A stretch of DNA of 64,000 nt. Origin: Planctomycetota bacterium. GTDB lineage: Bacteria > Planctomycetota > UBA1135 > UBA2386. Under the pieces are notes generated by a model. The model was not told the DNA's origin. It was given only the letters and a program-made list of their open reading frames with translations, and did not search any database. The position numbers were made by a program, and so were the translations under genes. The stretch is taken from assembly GCA_028281765.1 (NCBI GenBank), contig JANQJF010000086.1:38484-102483 (forward strand). The letters run 5' to 3'. Of this stretch, positions 30,272 to 39,542 are shown in pieces (position 1 is the stretch's first letter; every line of letters starts with the position of its first letter).

Positions 30272-31129
30272 GTGGTCAAGAAGACTTCGTTTCTCGACAA
30301 GTTGAAGAACCGGTGGCGGCCCGCCTCCGGCATCCAGGTCGACGATCGCGGTGTTGGCGCGCCGAGCAAGGACGCTGCCGCCACCCCCGCAAACCGTGTT
30401 TCCGCCCTCGCGCCGACGCCGTCCGAGGCTGTCTCCAGCCGCAAGCTGAGCAGCAAGCAAGAGGCTGTCGTGGCGATCAACGAGGGCTTCAAGGAGCTCG
30501 CGAGCCTGCTGCGCGGCATGCAGACCCGGGTCGACGACCAGGGCGAGCAGATCCATAGCGCGGTTGAGAACATCGGCCAGCTGCCGGCGCTCAACCAGGC
30601 ACAGATCGACCTCATGCGGGTCATGGCCGAGCGCATGGAGCGCCAGAACGACGTCACCGAGGAGCTCTCGAAGAACCTCGGCGACATGCCGGAGCTCGTG
30701 CAGCAGGTCAAGGAGTCGCTCGATCAGGCGGCGCAGACCGATGAGCGCACGGCCAAGACGCTCGACGAGTTCCGTTCGAACATGTCGCGCGTCCAAGATG
30801 CGATGTCGCAGATCGTCGACTACTCGGGCAAGCAGGCCCAGGCCACGTCGTCGCTCGCTGTCGAGCAACGCGACATGCAGGAGCAGCAGACAGAGTCCGT
30901 GAAGGGCATGGTCGCGGAGATCGAGCGCGCCAACAAGGCGACTCTCACCGGGCTCAAGGAGTCCAGTGAGGCGACGGCCAAGTCGCTGCGTCGTTCGCAG
31001 TCCGATCAGGCCGACCGGATGACGAAGATGGTCGAGTCGAACAAGCGTTCGCAAACCACGATCATCTGGTTGCTCGGGGCCACGGTCGTCGCGCTCGTGA
31101 CGATCGCGATCATCCTCGCGGCGAACTGA
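30272..31129 (+). CDS. Tail-anchored coiled-coil protein of unknown function
   Basis: The 285-residue protein has a basic N-terminus (MVKKTSFLDKLKNRWR), a Ser/Pro/Ala linker, then long alpha-helical coiled-coil stretches from about 70 to 255, rich in Glu, Gln, Ser and Lys. A single C-terminal transmembrane segment (TTIIWLLGATVVALVTIAIILA) follows. The layout suggests a cytoplasmic helical rod anchored by its tail, reminiscent of the signalling rod of methyl-accepting proteins but without their hairpin signature. GGGAGG lies 6 nt before the GTG start. The phosphatase gene begins 9 nt later. Confidence 0.65.
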   Translation: MVKKTSFLDKLKNRWRPASGIQVDDRGVGAPSKDAAATPANRVSALAPTPSEAVSSRKLSSKQEAVVAINEGFKELASLLRGMQTRVDDQGEQIHSAVENIGQLPALNQAQIDLMRVMAERMERQNDVTEELSKNLGDMPELVQQVKESLDQAAQTDERTAKTLDEFRSNMSRVQDAMSQIVDYSGKQAQATSSLAVEQRDMQEQQTESVKGMVAEIERANKATLTGLKESSEATAKSLRRSQSDQADRMTKMVESNKRSQTTIIWLLGATVVALVTIAIILAAN

Positions 31130-31137
31130 GCCGCTCG

Positions 31138-31740
31138 GTGTCGCGCCGGCTGTACCTGGTCCGCCACGGCGAGACCGCGGGTCAGTCTTCGATCCGCTAT
31201 CACGGCGCGACCGACGTGCCCCTCTCCGACGAGGGGCGCATGCAGGTCGAGAAGCTTCGACCGCTCGTACGAGATCTCGAGATCTCGGCGCTCGTCCACT
31301 CGCCGCTCAGCCGCGCGGTCGAGTCCGCGAGCATTCTGCAATCGGCGCTCGGCCGCCCCCCGGCGATTGTCGAATCCGACGAAGATCTCCGCGAGGTGAA
31401 CTTCGGCGCGATCGAAGGCATGACCGCGGAGGAGATCGAGGCCGCGATGCCAGAGTGGTATCGCGCGTGGTCGGACGGTGAGGTCGACGGCTACCCGGAC
31501 GGCGACCGCATCGACGAGTTCCGCGCACGAGTCGCGCGCGCCGTGCTGGGCGTCGTCGAACGGCACCCGGCCGGCGACATCCTCCTCGTCGCCCACAAGG
31601 GCATCGTCAAAATCGCAATCAGCACCCTCTGTGGGGTGTCTGCCGCCGAGATACGAAGTTGGGACATCGATCTCGGTAGCCTCTGGGTGTTGCGGGCTAT
31701 GGAGCCTTGGACACTCGAGCGCAAGAATGTCGTCGGCTGA
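31138..31740 (+). CDS. Histidine phosphatase (phosphoglycerate-mutase-like) family protein
   Basis: The 200-residue protein has the RHG catalytic motif in YLVRHGETAGQ (about residues 6-16), an SPLSRAVESA segment and the second catalytic His in ILLVAHKGIV. Such enzymes dephosphorylate small metabolites (CobC, GpmB-like) or phosphoproteins (SixA-like). The context with a tail-anchored coiled-coil protein gives no clear substrate. A GTG start at 31138 follows the previous stop by 8 nt, so cotranscription is likely. Confidence 0.88.
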   Translation: MSRRLYLVRHGETAGQSSIRYHGATDVPLSDEGRMQVEKLRPLVRDLEISALVHSPLSRAVESASILQSALGRPPAIVESDEDLREVNFGAIEGMTAEEIEAAMPEWYRAWSDGEVDGYPDGDRIDEFRARVARAVLGVVERHPAGDILLVAHKGIVKIAISTLCGVSAAEIRSWDIDLGSLWVLRAMEPWTLERKNVVG

Positions 31741-31822
31741 GCGCGCGGGCTCATGCGGGACCGCGGTTCTGCCGAAGGATTGATAAGCCCCTTCCCATCG
31801 GCTCTACCCAAAGGAACCGCCC

Positions 31823-33661
31823 ATGTGGACCTTCGTCGCTCTGACTGCCGTCCTCGCCCCGCAGGATCCCGCCGCGGGTGCCAAGCTCGCGGAGGCGATC
31901 CAAGCGATCCACGCCGAGCAGGAAGTCGACAAGGTCGTCGAGAAGTCGCGGGCACAGTTCGCGTCGCTGTCCGAAGGGAAGATCAAGGGGGTCACGAGTC
32001 CTTCGTACGCCTCGCGCCTGCGTGGTGCGGGCGTCGGCGCGGTCGACTTCGTGCGCGAACACCTGACGGTGTCGCCCGACACGACTCCGAACGAACTGCT
32101 CGAACTCGTCGCGGGCATGTGGACGAAGCGCGTTCGACCCGTGAAGTCGAAGCGGCTCGATCTGCGCGGGTTCGAAAAGGTCTGCGAACGCGTGCACCGC
32201 GACGTCGTCGGCGCGATCGGTTCCGGACGGGACATCGAAACGACGGCGGCGCGCTTGATCGCCGTGCTCGATCGCGTGCGTCCGCGTGGAATCGCCGTGG
32301 GACTGACGGGCGACAAGGCCGGACTCGAGCTCGTGACCGAGCGCTTCCAGCGCGTCGCACGCGCGGACCGCACCGAGCTTCTGGGATTGGCGCGCCGGCT
32401 GCTCGCCGCATCGCTGCAGCTCGGCGACCCCAAGTTGGTCAAGAAGCTGCGCAAGGCCGAGCTCGGCCCGCCGCGCTCGATCGAAGGCGTGCGCGGTCAG
32501 GTCATCCATGATCGCGAGACATCGTTCGGTCGCTTCGTCGTCGGTGGTCCCGGCAAGAACGAATACGACTGCAGTCAGATCGACGTCATCATCGACGTGG
32601 GTGGCGACGACGTGTACCGCGGCCCCGCCGGCGGCGCCGGCGAGCTCCGGCGACTCGCGGTCGTCGTCGACCTCGAAGGCAGCGACCGCTACCAATCTCT
32701 GAACGACGGGCTCGGCTCCGGCACGTTCGGCATCGGCCTCTGCCTCGACATGGCGGGCGACGACGTCTACCGCGCTGGCGATCGGTCGATGGGCTTCGGC
32801 GCGTCCGGTGTCGGCGTGTTCCTCGATCTCGGCGGCAAGGACGATGTCGAGATCGGTTCACTCGGCGGCGGCGTCGGCATGGCCGGGATCGGCATCTGCG
32901 CCGACTTCGACGGCGACGACAAGCAGGTCGGTGGCAGCGAGTCTTTCGGCTGTGGCTTGCCGGGCGGGCTCGGCGTGTTCGTCGACCTCTCCGGTTCGGA
33001 CATCCGCAGCCTCGGCAGCGACGCCGTAGCGGTGCGCGGGAAGGCCGAGCCGACGAGCTGTGGCTTCGGCGCGGGAGTCGGGCTGCTGCCGCAGCTCTCC
33101 GGCGGCGTCGGCGTCTGTCTCGATCTCGCGGGCAATGACAAGTACACGGCGAGCGGTCTGTCGGTCGGTTCGGCTTGGCAGGGCGGCTGCGGCGTGTTCC
33201 GCGACATGGCGGGCAACGACACCTACCAAGTCACGTTCGCGTCGCTCGGCGCATCGTCGATGTCCGGGTTCGGTCTCGCGATCGACGATGCGGGCGGCGA
33301 CAGCTACTCGGGCGCGGAGCTGTGCCTCGGCTCGGCGCTGCAGTCCGGCTCCGGTTGGTTCTTCGACGTGCTCGGGGACGACAAGTACGCGGCCGGGGCC
33401 GCGTCATTCGGCACCGCGCGGCGTGGCGCAATCGCGGGCTTCATCGACCGCGTCGGCACCGACACCTATCAGCAGGCCGAAGGCGACCTCGTCTGGCCGT
33501 CGGCGAACCAGCGTGCCGTGGACGCGATCGGCGTGTTTCTCGACGAAGGCGGGGCGAACGGCGCCTTCCGCGGCGAGGGCGAAGCGGTCGACGGATCGGT
33601 GCGCATGGTCGAGACGGATCGGCCGGGTGGGCTCGAGCGGCGGATCCTCGTAGATCGCTGA
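31823..33661 (+). CDS. Secreted protein with about 12 tandem G-D-G-D-Y repeats
   Basis: The 612-residue protein starts with a short hydrophobic export-like segment (MWTFVALTAVLAPQ) and a helical N-terminal domain to about 250. From about 252 to 590 there are about 12 units of roughly 28-35 residues sharing GxGxxxDxxGxDxY, for example GIGLCLDMAGDDVYRAGD, GVGVCLDLAGNDKYTASG and GSGWFFDVLGDDKYAAGA. Regular small and acidic positions suggest a beta-solenoid with possible calcium-binding turns. Function unknown. AAGGA lies 7 nt before the ATG. Confidence 0.7.
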   Translation: MWTFVALTAVLAPQDPAAGAKLAEAIQAIHAEQEVDKVVEKSRAQFASLSEGKIKGVTSPSYASRLRGAGVGAVDFVREHLTVSPDTTPNELLELVAGMWTKRVRPVKSKRLDLRGFEKVCERVHRDVVGAIGSGRDIETTAARLIAVLDRVRPRGIAVGLTGDKAGLELVTERFQRVARADRTELLGLARRLLAASLQLGDPKLVKKLRKAELGPPRSIEGVRGQVIHDRETSFGRFVVGGPGKNEYDCSQIDVIIDVGGDDVYRGPAGGAGELRRLAVVVDLEGSDRYQSLNDGLGSGTFGIGLCLDMAGDDVYRAGDRSMGFGASGVGVFLDLGGKDDVEIGSLGGGVGMAGIGICADFDGDDKQVGGSESFGCGLPGGLGVFVDLSGSDIRSLGSDAVAVRGKAEPTSCGFGAGVGLLPQLSGGVGVCLDLAGNDKYTASGLSVGSAWQGGCGVFRDMAGNDTYQVTFASLGASSMSGFGLAIDDAGGDSYSGAELCLGSALQSGSGWFFDVLGDDKYAAGAASFGTARRGAIAGFIDRVGTDTYQQAEGDLVWPSANQRAVDAIGVFLDEGGANGAFRGEGEAVDGSVRMVETDRPGGLERRILVDR

Positions 33662-33716
33662 GCGAAGCGCTCGCGGCGCGCTTCCATCGCAGCGGGCTTC
33701 GTGGTCTGCTTCCGGC

Positions 33717-35252
33717 ATGACGCCGCGACTTCGCTTCGCTCCATCCCCGACCGGCCCGCTGCACCTCGGCGGCGCCCGCACCGCGCTCTACAACTGGGCG
33801 GCGGCCCGCGCGATGGGCGGCCAGTTCTTGCTTCGCATCGAGGACACCGACCGCGCGCGTTCGACCGACGAATCGCTGCAGATCATCCTCGAAGGCCTGC
33901 GCTGGCTCGGCGTCGACTGGGACGAAGGGCCGGAGACGGGTGGCGACCACGGTCCGTACTTCCAGAGCCAGCGGCTCGACCTGTACGCGAAGTACGCCGA
34001 GAAGCTGCTCGATACCGGCTGGGCCTACAAGTGCTACGCGACGCCCGAGGAAGTCGCGGAGGGACGCGAACGGCTGCAGGCCGAGGGCAAGCGCCCGATG
34101 TACGACCGGCGGCATCGCGACATCACGGACGAGCAGCGTGCCGAACTCGAGGCGGAGGGGCGCAAGGCTTCGCTCCGCTTCCGCATGCCGCTCGACGAAG
34201 TGCGTCAGCTCGACGACCTCTCCAAGGGTGTTGTCGAAGTCAATCTGCAGGAGCTCGACGACTGGGTGCTGATGCGCCCGGACGGCATGCCGACCTACAA
34301 CTTCGCGTGCGTCGTCGACGATCACGAGATGGGGATCACCCACGTCGTGCGTGGTGAAGAGCACCTGATGAACGGCTTCAAGCAGCTCGTGTTGTTCGGC
34401 GCGCTCGGCCTCGAGGCGCCGCGCTACGCGCACATCCCGCTGATCCTCGGCAAGAACGGCAAGAAGCTCAGCAAGCGTGATGCGGTCACGAACATCCTCG
34501 ACTACCGCGACCAGGGCTACCTGCCCGAGGCGATCTTCAACTACATCGCGATGCTCGGCTGGGGCTTCTCCGGGGATCAGGATCTGTTCACGGCCGAAGA
34601 GATGGTCGAGCGGTTCCAGATCAAGGACATCGGCTCCGGCGGCGCGAAGTTCGACGACGAGAAGCTCGCGTGGATGGCGGGGGACTACGTGCGCCGGACG
34701 CCGATTGCCGATCTCGTCGATCGCGCGCGGCCGTGGCTCGAGCAGACGGTGCCGAGCGAGGCGTTCGACACGCACCGCGGCCTGATCGAGAACGTCGTGT
34801 CGTGCTACCAGGAACGCGTCAAGATCCTCAGCGAGCTGCCGGAGAAGGTCGCCTTCGCGTTCACGACGGGCACGCTCGAGCTCGATGCCGACGCACAGAA
34901 GAAGCTGAAGAAGCAGGAGGACGCGCCGCAGTGGTTGTCGGCCTACGCCGACCTGCTCGAGAAGAGCGACCTGCCGCCGTCGTATCCGCACGATCGCGCG
35001 GCCGCCGACGCCGCGGTTCGGCTGCCGAGCGACCCGGAGAAGCCCGTCTCGGACGCGCCGTGCATGACGCCGGCCGAGATCGAGCAACAGTGCCGCGCGT
35101 TCGCGGGAGAGCACGGCATCAAGTTCGGCCAGCTCGTGCACCCGATTCGCGCGTCGCTCAGCGGCACGACGAAGGGGGCGGGACTGTTCGATCTCGTGTT
35201 CTTGCTCGGCCGCGAGACGTGCGTCGCGCGGTTGCGCCGGTTCGGCGCCTGA
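33717..35252 (+). CDS. gltX: Glutamate--tRNA ligase
   Basis: The 511-residue class I synthetase charges tRNA-Glu (and perhaps tRNA-Gln). The HIGH-type motif is in SPTGPLHLGGARTAL (about 9-23); the KMSKS equivalent is KKLSKRDAV. EDTDRARSTDES, NFACVVDDHEMGITHVVRGEEH and the anticodon-binding C-terminal half are standard, and length is normal. Whether it is discriminating cannot be judged without a gatCAB or glnS search. It abuts the convergent rhomboid gene with no gap. Confidence 0.97.
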   Translation: MTPRLRFAPSPTGPLHLGGARTALYNWAAARAMGGQFLLRIEDTDRARSTDESLQIILEGLRWLGVDWDEGPETGGDHGPYFQSQRLDLYAKYAEKLLDTGWAYKCYATPEEVAEGRERLQAEGKRPMYDRRHRDITDEQRAELEAEGRKASLRFRMPLDEVRQLDDLSKGVVEVNLQELDDWVLMRPDGMPTYNFACVVDDHEMGITHVVRGEEHLMNGFKQLVLFGALGLEAPRYAHIPLILGKNGKKLSKRDAVTNILDYRDQGYLPEAIFNYIAMLGWGFSGDQDLFTAEEMVERFQIKDIGSGGAKFDDEKLAWMAGDYVRRTPIADLVDRARPWLEQTVPSEAFDTHRGLIENVVSCYQERVKILSELPEKVAFAFTTGTLELDADAQKKLKKQEDAPQWLSAYADLLEKSDLPPSYPHDRAAADAAVRLPSDPEKPVSDAPCMTPAEIEQQCRAFAGEHGIKFGQLVHPIRASLSGTTKGAGLFDLVFLLGRETCVARLRRFGA

Positions 35253-36059
35253 TCACTTTTCGCGCCAGTGCTCGAGCGCGCGCAGGATCGGCTCCGGCGC
35301 GTCCTCGAGGTCCGAGGGAGGCCAGAAGGTGTCCGGGATGCTCTCGATGCGGATGCGCTCGTAGACGTACGTCGCGTGGCCGACCGGGTTCGTGCAGTAG
35401 AACGCGCAGCCGACGAACAGCGCGATCCAGCCAGCCTGCGTGACGCGCGCGATCACGTCGGTCACCCCGTACCGGCCTCGGTCCAGGAAGACGAACATCA
35501 GCACGAAGCCGCTGATCAGTCCGCCGATGTGTGCCGAGTTGCTGACGACGGGGATCAGGAAACCGATCACCAGGTTCACGGCGATCAGCATCAGGATCGA
35601 TCGCGGGCCGCGGAACTCCAGGAACTCCAGGAGGTGGCGACCGCCGCGCATGTTCATCGCGACGATGGCGCCGAACATTCCGAACAGCGCGCCGGAGCCT
35701 CCTACGCATCCCTGCGCGGGGTGGCTCGCCCAGAGCATCGCGCCGATGCTGCCGCCGATGGCCGCGACCACGTACAGCGTCACGAACTTCACGCTGCCCA
35801 CGCTCTGTTCGAGCATCGGTCCGACCATGAGCAGGCAGTAGCCGTTGAACAGGAGGTGCACGAGTCCGCCGTGCAGGAACGCGGCCGAGATCATGCGCCA
35901 CGGCTCCCCGCCGGACACCATCAACACGCTGCAGGACCCATGCTCCAGCAGCTGCTCCCCGGTCGGCGATACCGGATCGGTGAGCACGGCCATCGTGACG
36001 TACGCCAGGAGAACCAGGAACGTGACCGGCGTGCGGTCCGCTTGTTCGAAGAAGCTCAC
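35253..36059 (-). CDS. Rhomboid-family intramembrane serine protease
   Basis: The 268-residue protein has about six to seven transmembrane helices and the rhomboid catalytic dyad. The Ser is in GGSGALFGMFGA (about 125) and the His in NSAHIGGLISG (about 180). The conserved WRMISAAFLHGGLVHLLFNGY is present. It cleaves membrane-protein substrates within the bilayer; targets are unknown. A GTG start at 36059 overlaps the TPR-gene stop as GTGA, so it is the last gene of a leftward four-gene group. Confidence 0.9.
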   Translation of the reverse strand: MSFFEQADRTPVTFLVLLAYVTMAVLTDPVSPTGEQLLEHGSCSVLMVSGGEPWRMISAAFLHGGLVHLLFNGYCLLMVGPMLEQSVGSVKFVTLYVVAAIGGSIGAMLWASHPAQGCVGGSGALFGMFGAIVAMNMRGGRHLLEFLEFRGPRSILMLIAVNLVIGFLIPVVSNSAHIGGLISGFVLMFVFLDRGRYGVTDVIARVTQAGWIALFVGCAFYCTNPVGHATYVYERIRIESIPDTFWPPSDLEDAPEPILRALEHWREK

Positions 36060-36859
36060 TTGGATCCTCCGATCCGCATCAGCGCGACGCGGGCCCGCGC
36101 TCGCGCGAGCTGCGCTTCGGGGGCCATGATCTCACCGTCCATCTGCGGGGCCGCGGCGCGAGTCAGGAACTCGCGCTGCTTGTCCTTGTCGCCGGCGTGC
36201 GCCGCGACGCGCGCGCGCAGCAGCAGCGCTTGCCGGTTGCCGCCGTGCAGCTCCTCGTGCGTCGCGAGGGCGGCTTCTGCAGCCTCGTGCTGGCCGAGTT
36301 TGTCGAGACTGCTCGCGAGGCCGAGCAGCGCGTCTCCGAACCCGAACGACGGATCTGCGCGCACGACGAGGTCGTAGAGCGCGGCGGCTTGCTCGTGCTG
36401 GCCGGCCTTCGCGAGGATCTTCGCGAGCAGGTTACGCGCCTTCGTACAGTCGGCTTCGATCTCAAGCGCGCGGGCACAGTGGTCTACGGCTGTCTGCACT
36501 TCACCCATGCGGTACGAAACCTGGGCGACGATGAAGTGGTCGTCCGCGGTCTCGTGGTGCTCGAGCCGGCCGATTGCTTGCCGCAGCGGGGCCTGGTCGA
36601 CGTGAATGCGCGACTTGAGGCGTCGGATCCTCACGCGCGTTGCCGGCAGGAAGGGTGGGTAGAGCAGGAGACCGACCAGGATGACGAGCGCGGCCCCGCC
36701 GATCACCCAGCCGGCGACGCTGGAGCCGGCGTCGACCCACTCGACTGCGCTGCCTCTCTCCATCGAGTCCAGGACCAACAGCAGCGGTGCGATCAGCGCG
36801 AGGAGCCACAGCACGACGGCGAACGTCACCCGGGTCTTGGTCTTGGACCACATCGTCAT
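36056..36859 (-). CDS. TPR-repeat protein with N-terminal membrane anchor
   Basis: The 267-residue protein has two hydrophobic segments near the N-terminus (about 11-30 and 47-68), then helical TPR-like repeats: QVSYRMGEVQTAVDHCARALEIE, AGQHEQAAALYDLVVRADP and LGQHEAAEAALATHEEL. It probably forms a cytoplasmic or periplasmic binding platform. The ATG at 36859 overlaps the galT stop as ATGA, and its own stop overlaps the rhomboid start, so the whole group is translationally coupled. Confidence 0.75.
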   Translation of the reverse strand: MTMWSKTKTRVTFAVVLWLLALIAPLLLVLDSMERGSAVEWVDAGSSVAGWVIGGAALVILVGLLLYPPFLPATRVRIRRLKSRIHVDQAPLRQAIGRLEHHETADDHFIVAQVSYRMGEVQTAVDHCARALEIEADCTKARNLLAKILAKAGQHEQAAALYDLVVRADPSFGFGDALLGLASSLDKLGQHEAAEAALATHEELHGGNRQALLLRARVAAHAGDKDKQREFLTRAAAPQMDGEIMAPEAQLARARARVALMRIGGSK

Positions 36860-37743
36860 ACGTGGTCCTTCAGCCGGGCTGCGGCTTCCACGCCGGAGAT
36901 CGAATTGATGTACATGTCGCCGCCGAGTTCGAGTCCGGCGAGATAGTTCGTCCGCGGCTGCAGTTCCATGTGCCAATGCAGCTCTTCGTGCCGGACGCGA
37001 TGCAGGTAGACGTTGAACGCGGGGCCGTCGAACGCCCGATCGATGGCCGCGAACGCGCGCGCGGCGATGCCGGCCAGGTCCTCGGCCTCCTCGGGCGACG
37101 GCGCCAAGAAGTCCGCGTCGTGGCGCTTCGGCAGCAGCCAAGTCTCGTACGGGATCTTTGGCGCGGCCGGGCAGAGGAGTGCGAAATGGCGCGTCTCCGC
37201 GATCATGCGATGCTCACCGGCGGCCTTCTCGACCTCGATGCAGAACGTGCAGTTCTCGCGTGTCCGCTCGACGAGGAGCTCGAGGCGCGGCGGCACCATC
37301 GGCAGTCCGATGAGCTGGCTGTGGTTGTGGGCGATCGAAGCACCGGCTTCGCGTCCGATGTTCTTGAACAAGAACGCGCAGCGCACCGACGGCCTCGACT
37401 CGAGCGCTTCGATGCGGCGCCGATAGACGGCGAACGCGTCGACCCACACGGCTTTGGGAACGCGACCGGGCTGCGTCTCGTGCGCCGCGCCTTCGACGAT
37501 GACCTCGTGGTCGGGCGTCGCCGGGTAGAGGTTCGGGAAACCGCGCACGGTCCAACCCGAGTCGTCACCCTCGCGGTCCGTTTCCGGCGGCGTCTGATGC
37601 TCTTCGCCAGGACAGAACGGGCACGGCCCGAGAGTCGCGTCGCGCGTGTGCAGCGGTCGGAGTCGACGCTGCGGCGCGACGAGGATCGGGCGTCCCGTGG
37701 TCGGGTCGACGGCGATGCGGAGTTCGGACTCGTCTTCGGCCAT
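36856..37743 (-). CDS. Galactose-1-phosphate uridylyltransferase family protein
   Basis: The 295-residue protein is a HIT-superfamily nucleotidyltransferase of GalT type. Zinc-like CPFCPG (about 42-47), a second CTFC pair, the catalytic histidine region SIAHNHSQLIG and the end LHWHMELQPRTNYLAG are visible. It could make UDP-galactose in the Leloir pathway or act on another sugar phosphate or nucleotide, since it is shorter than E. coli GalT. The ATG at 37743 shares a base with the upstream stop (TGATG). Confidence 0.8.
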   Translation of the reverse strand: MAEDESELRIAVDPTTGRPILVAPQRRLRPLHTRDATLGPCPFCPGEEHQTPPETDREGDDSGWTVRGFPNLYPATPDHEVIVEGAAHETQPGRVPKAVWVDAFAVYRRRIEALESRPSVRCAFLFKNIGREAGASIAHNHSQLIGLPMVPPRLELLVERTRENCTFCIEVEKAAGEHRMIAETRHFALLCPAAPKIPYETWLLPKRHDADFLAPSPEEAEDLAGIAARAFAAIDRAFDGPAFNVYLHRVRHEELHWHMELQPRTNYLAGLELGGDMYINSISGVEAAARLKDHV

Positions 37744-38174
37744 CACCAGTTCGAGGCCGCGTCGTGGCATCGGTCGCAGTGCATCTCGGACGCGCCGTCG
37801 ACGAGGCCCTGCACGCTGGCGGCGTCGCGCGCGGTCGCGGCTGCGGAGACCTCGCGGAACCAGGCCTCGGATTCGCGCGCGAACTGGCCGAACTTCGCGA
37901 CGGACTTCTGCTCGTGCTTGCCGTAGCCGAGCGCCATGTGTACGGCGCACTCGTCGGCAGCGCGAACGATGGCGGCGAAGTCCATATCCGCGCCGCGATC
38001 GGCCTCACGTTCGATCACGTCTTCGTAGCCGGGGCCGACCACCTTGCTCATGATGCCGATCCAGGTGTCGGCCCGCGGAAACGGTCGCGGACCGTCAGCG
38101 GGCGCGTTGCTCTGGCAGGCCGAGATGACCGCCGTACCGGCCAAGAACCACAAGACGCAGCGGAACCACTTCAT
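37743..38174 (-). CDS. Lipoprotein with C-terminal CxxCH, class-II-cytochrome-c-like
   Basis: The 143-residue protein starts with a lipoprotein signal (FLAGTAVISAC, lipobox ISAC). The mature part is helical with a single haem-binding motif CDRCH near the C-terminus (about residues 134-138). A four-helix body with CxxCH at the end is the plan of cytochrome c' and c556-type proteins, so a small membrane-anchored redox or gas-binding cytochrome is likely. The arginine usually found in such proteins cannot be checked from one sequence. It is first in the galT-TPR-rhomboid group. Confidence 0.65.
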   Translation of the reverse strand: MKWFRCVLWFLAGTAVISACQSNAPADGPRPFPRADTWIGIMSKVVGPGYEDVIEREADRGADMDFAAIVRAADECAVHMALGYGKHEQKSVAKFGQFARESEAWFREVSAAATARDAASVQGLVDGASEMHCDRCHDAASNW

Positions 38175-38207
38175 CGCCGGGAAGGCTACCCGCCGCGGAC
38201 TTCCGGT

Positions 38208-39542
38208 TCACGCGCGGAGCCCGGCTCGGGTGAGCAGGGCGTCCCGTTCCTCGGCGGCGCGCGCCGAGATGGCCTCCGCGTCGAAGTCGCAGACCGCGCC
38301 GTCCCGCACGGCGAAGCGTCCCCCGACGAGGACGTGGCGGACGTGCTCGTCGGCCGCCGAGTAGACGAGCCGCCCGACGGGCGGGCCGCCGGGGTGCAGG
38401 TCCGGGGTCTCGAGGTCGCACAGGACCAGGTCCGCGCGCTTGCCGACCTCGATCGAGCCGAGCTCGTCCTCGAGCCCGAGCGCCCGTGCGCCGCCGCGGG
38501 TCATCGTGAACAGGGCCTGGTCCGCGGGCCAGTTTCCGGGTGCCGTGGCCTGGCTCTGCAGGAGCGCTGCCTGGCGCAACTCGGTCAGCGCCGAGAGACG
38601 GTTGTTCGCTGGCGCGCCGTCCACACCGATCGCGACGGGGATGCCGACCTCGCGGTACCGGGCGATCGGGGCGATCCCCGAGCCGAGCTTGAGGTTGGTG
38701 CTCGGGCAGTGCAGAACCGCGGAACCGGAGGAGCGCAGCACGTCGCGTTCGGCGTCGTTGAGGTGCACGCAGTGCGCGAGACCGGTGCGTGGCCCGAGCA
38801 AGCCCTGAGCGTCGAGCGCGAGCAGGTAGTCGGTGCCGGCGCGCGCGCGGACGGCGACGACTTCGTCCGGGTGCTCGCCGGCATGCGTGTGGATCCGAAC
38901 GTCGCGATCCTTCGCGAACGCGGCCGCGTCTCGACTCAATGCGTCCGTGCACGACAGGATGAAACGCGGCGACACCGCGTAGCGCAATCGACCCTGGCGA
39001 TCGAACCGGTCGCACAGCTGCTCGGAGATCGCGAGCGCCTCGGCCGTCGTCGTGACGAAGCCCGGAGGCGCGTTCTCGTCGACGTCCATCCAGCAGTTGC
39101 CGAGGATCGTCGTCATGCCGGACCGGGCCGCGACCTCGAAGCTCTGCTCGGCGTGGCGCACGCTCTCCATGACTTGCGCGGTCGTCGTGCCGCCCCGCAG
39201 GAGCGCGATCACCGACAGCTCGGCCGAGGCGCGGGTCGAATCGGCGTCGTGCGCGGCCTCGAGCGGCCAGATGCGTTGCTGCAGCCAGTCCAGGAGTGCG
39301 AGGTCGTCGGCGAGGCCGCGGAACAGCGTCTGGCAGTAGTGGACGTGACCCTGCACGAACCCGGGGAACGCGGTGAGGCCCGTGCAGTCCACGCGAACTT
39401 CCCCTTCGCGTGGCTCGAGATCACCGATCGCCGCGATGGCTTCGCCGTCGATCCGGATCGAGCCCGCGCGGATCGTGCCGGTCGGCGCGTCGTCGGGTCC
39501 GTCGACCGGGACGATCGTCAGTCCGGTGAGCAGTGTCGTCAT
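38208..39542 (-). CDS. Amidohydrolase of the SAH-deaminase/chlorohydrolase family
   Basis: The 444-residue metal-dependent hydrolase has PGFVQGHVHYCQTLFRGLAD (about 57-76) with the metal-binding HxH, IHTHAGEHPDE, HCVHLND and GVDGAPANNRLS with the catalytic Asp. This is the MtaD/AtzA-like group that deaminates S-adenosylhomocysteine, thiomethyladenosine, 8-oxoguanine or related compounds. The substrate cannot be chosen from sequence. The ATG at 39542 overlaps the stop of the small lipoprotein upstream as ATGA. Confidence 0.85.
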   Translation of the reverse strand: MTTLLTGLTIVPVDGPDDAPTGTIRAGSIRIDGEAIAAIGDLEPREGEVRVDCTGLTAFPGFVQGHVHYCQTLFRGLADDLALLDWLQQRIWPLEAAHDADSTRASAELSVIALLRGGTTTAQVMESVRHAEQSFEVAARSGMTTILGNCWMDVDENAPPGFVTTTAEALAISEQLCDRFDRQGRLRYAVSPRFILSCTDALSRDAAAFAKDRDVRIHTHAGEHPDEVVAVRARAGTDYLLALDAQGLLGPRTGLAHCVHLNDAERDVLRSSGSAVLHCPSTNLKLGSGIAPIARYREVGIPVAIGVDGAPANNRLSALTELRQAALLQSQATAPGNWPADQALFTMTRGGARALGLEDELGSIEVGKRADLVLCDLETPDLHPGGPPVGRLVYSAADEHVRHVLVGGRFAVRDGAVCDFDAEAISARAAEERDALLTRAGLRA

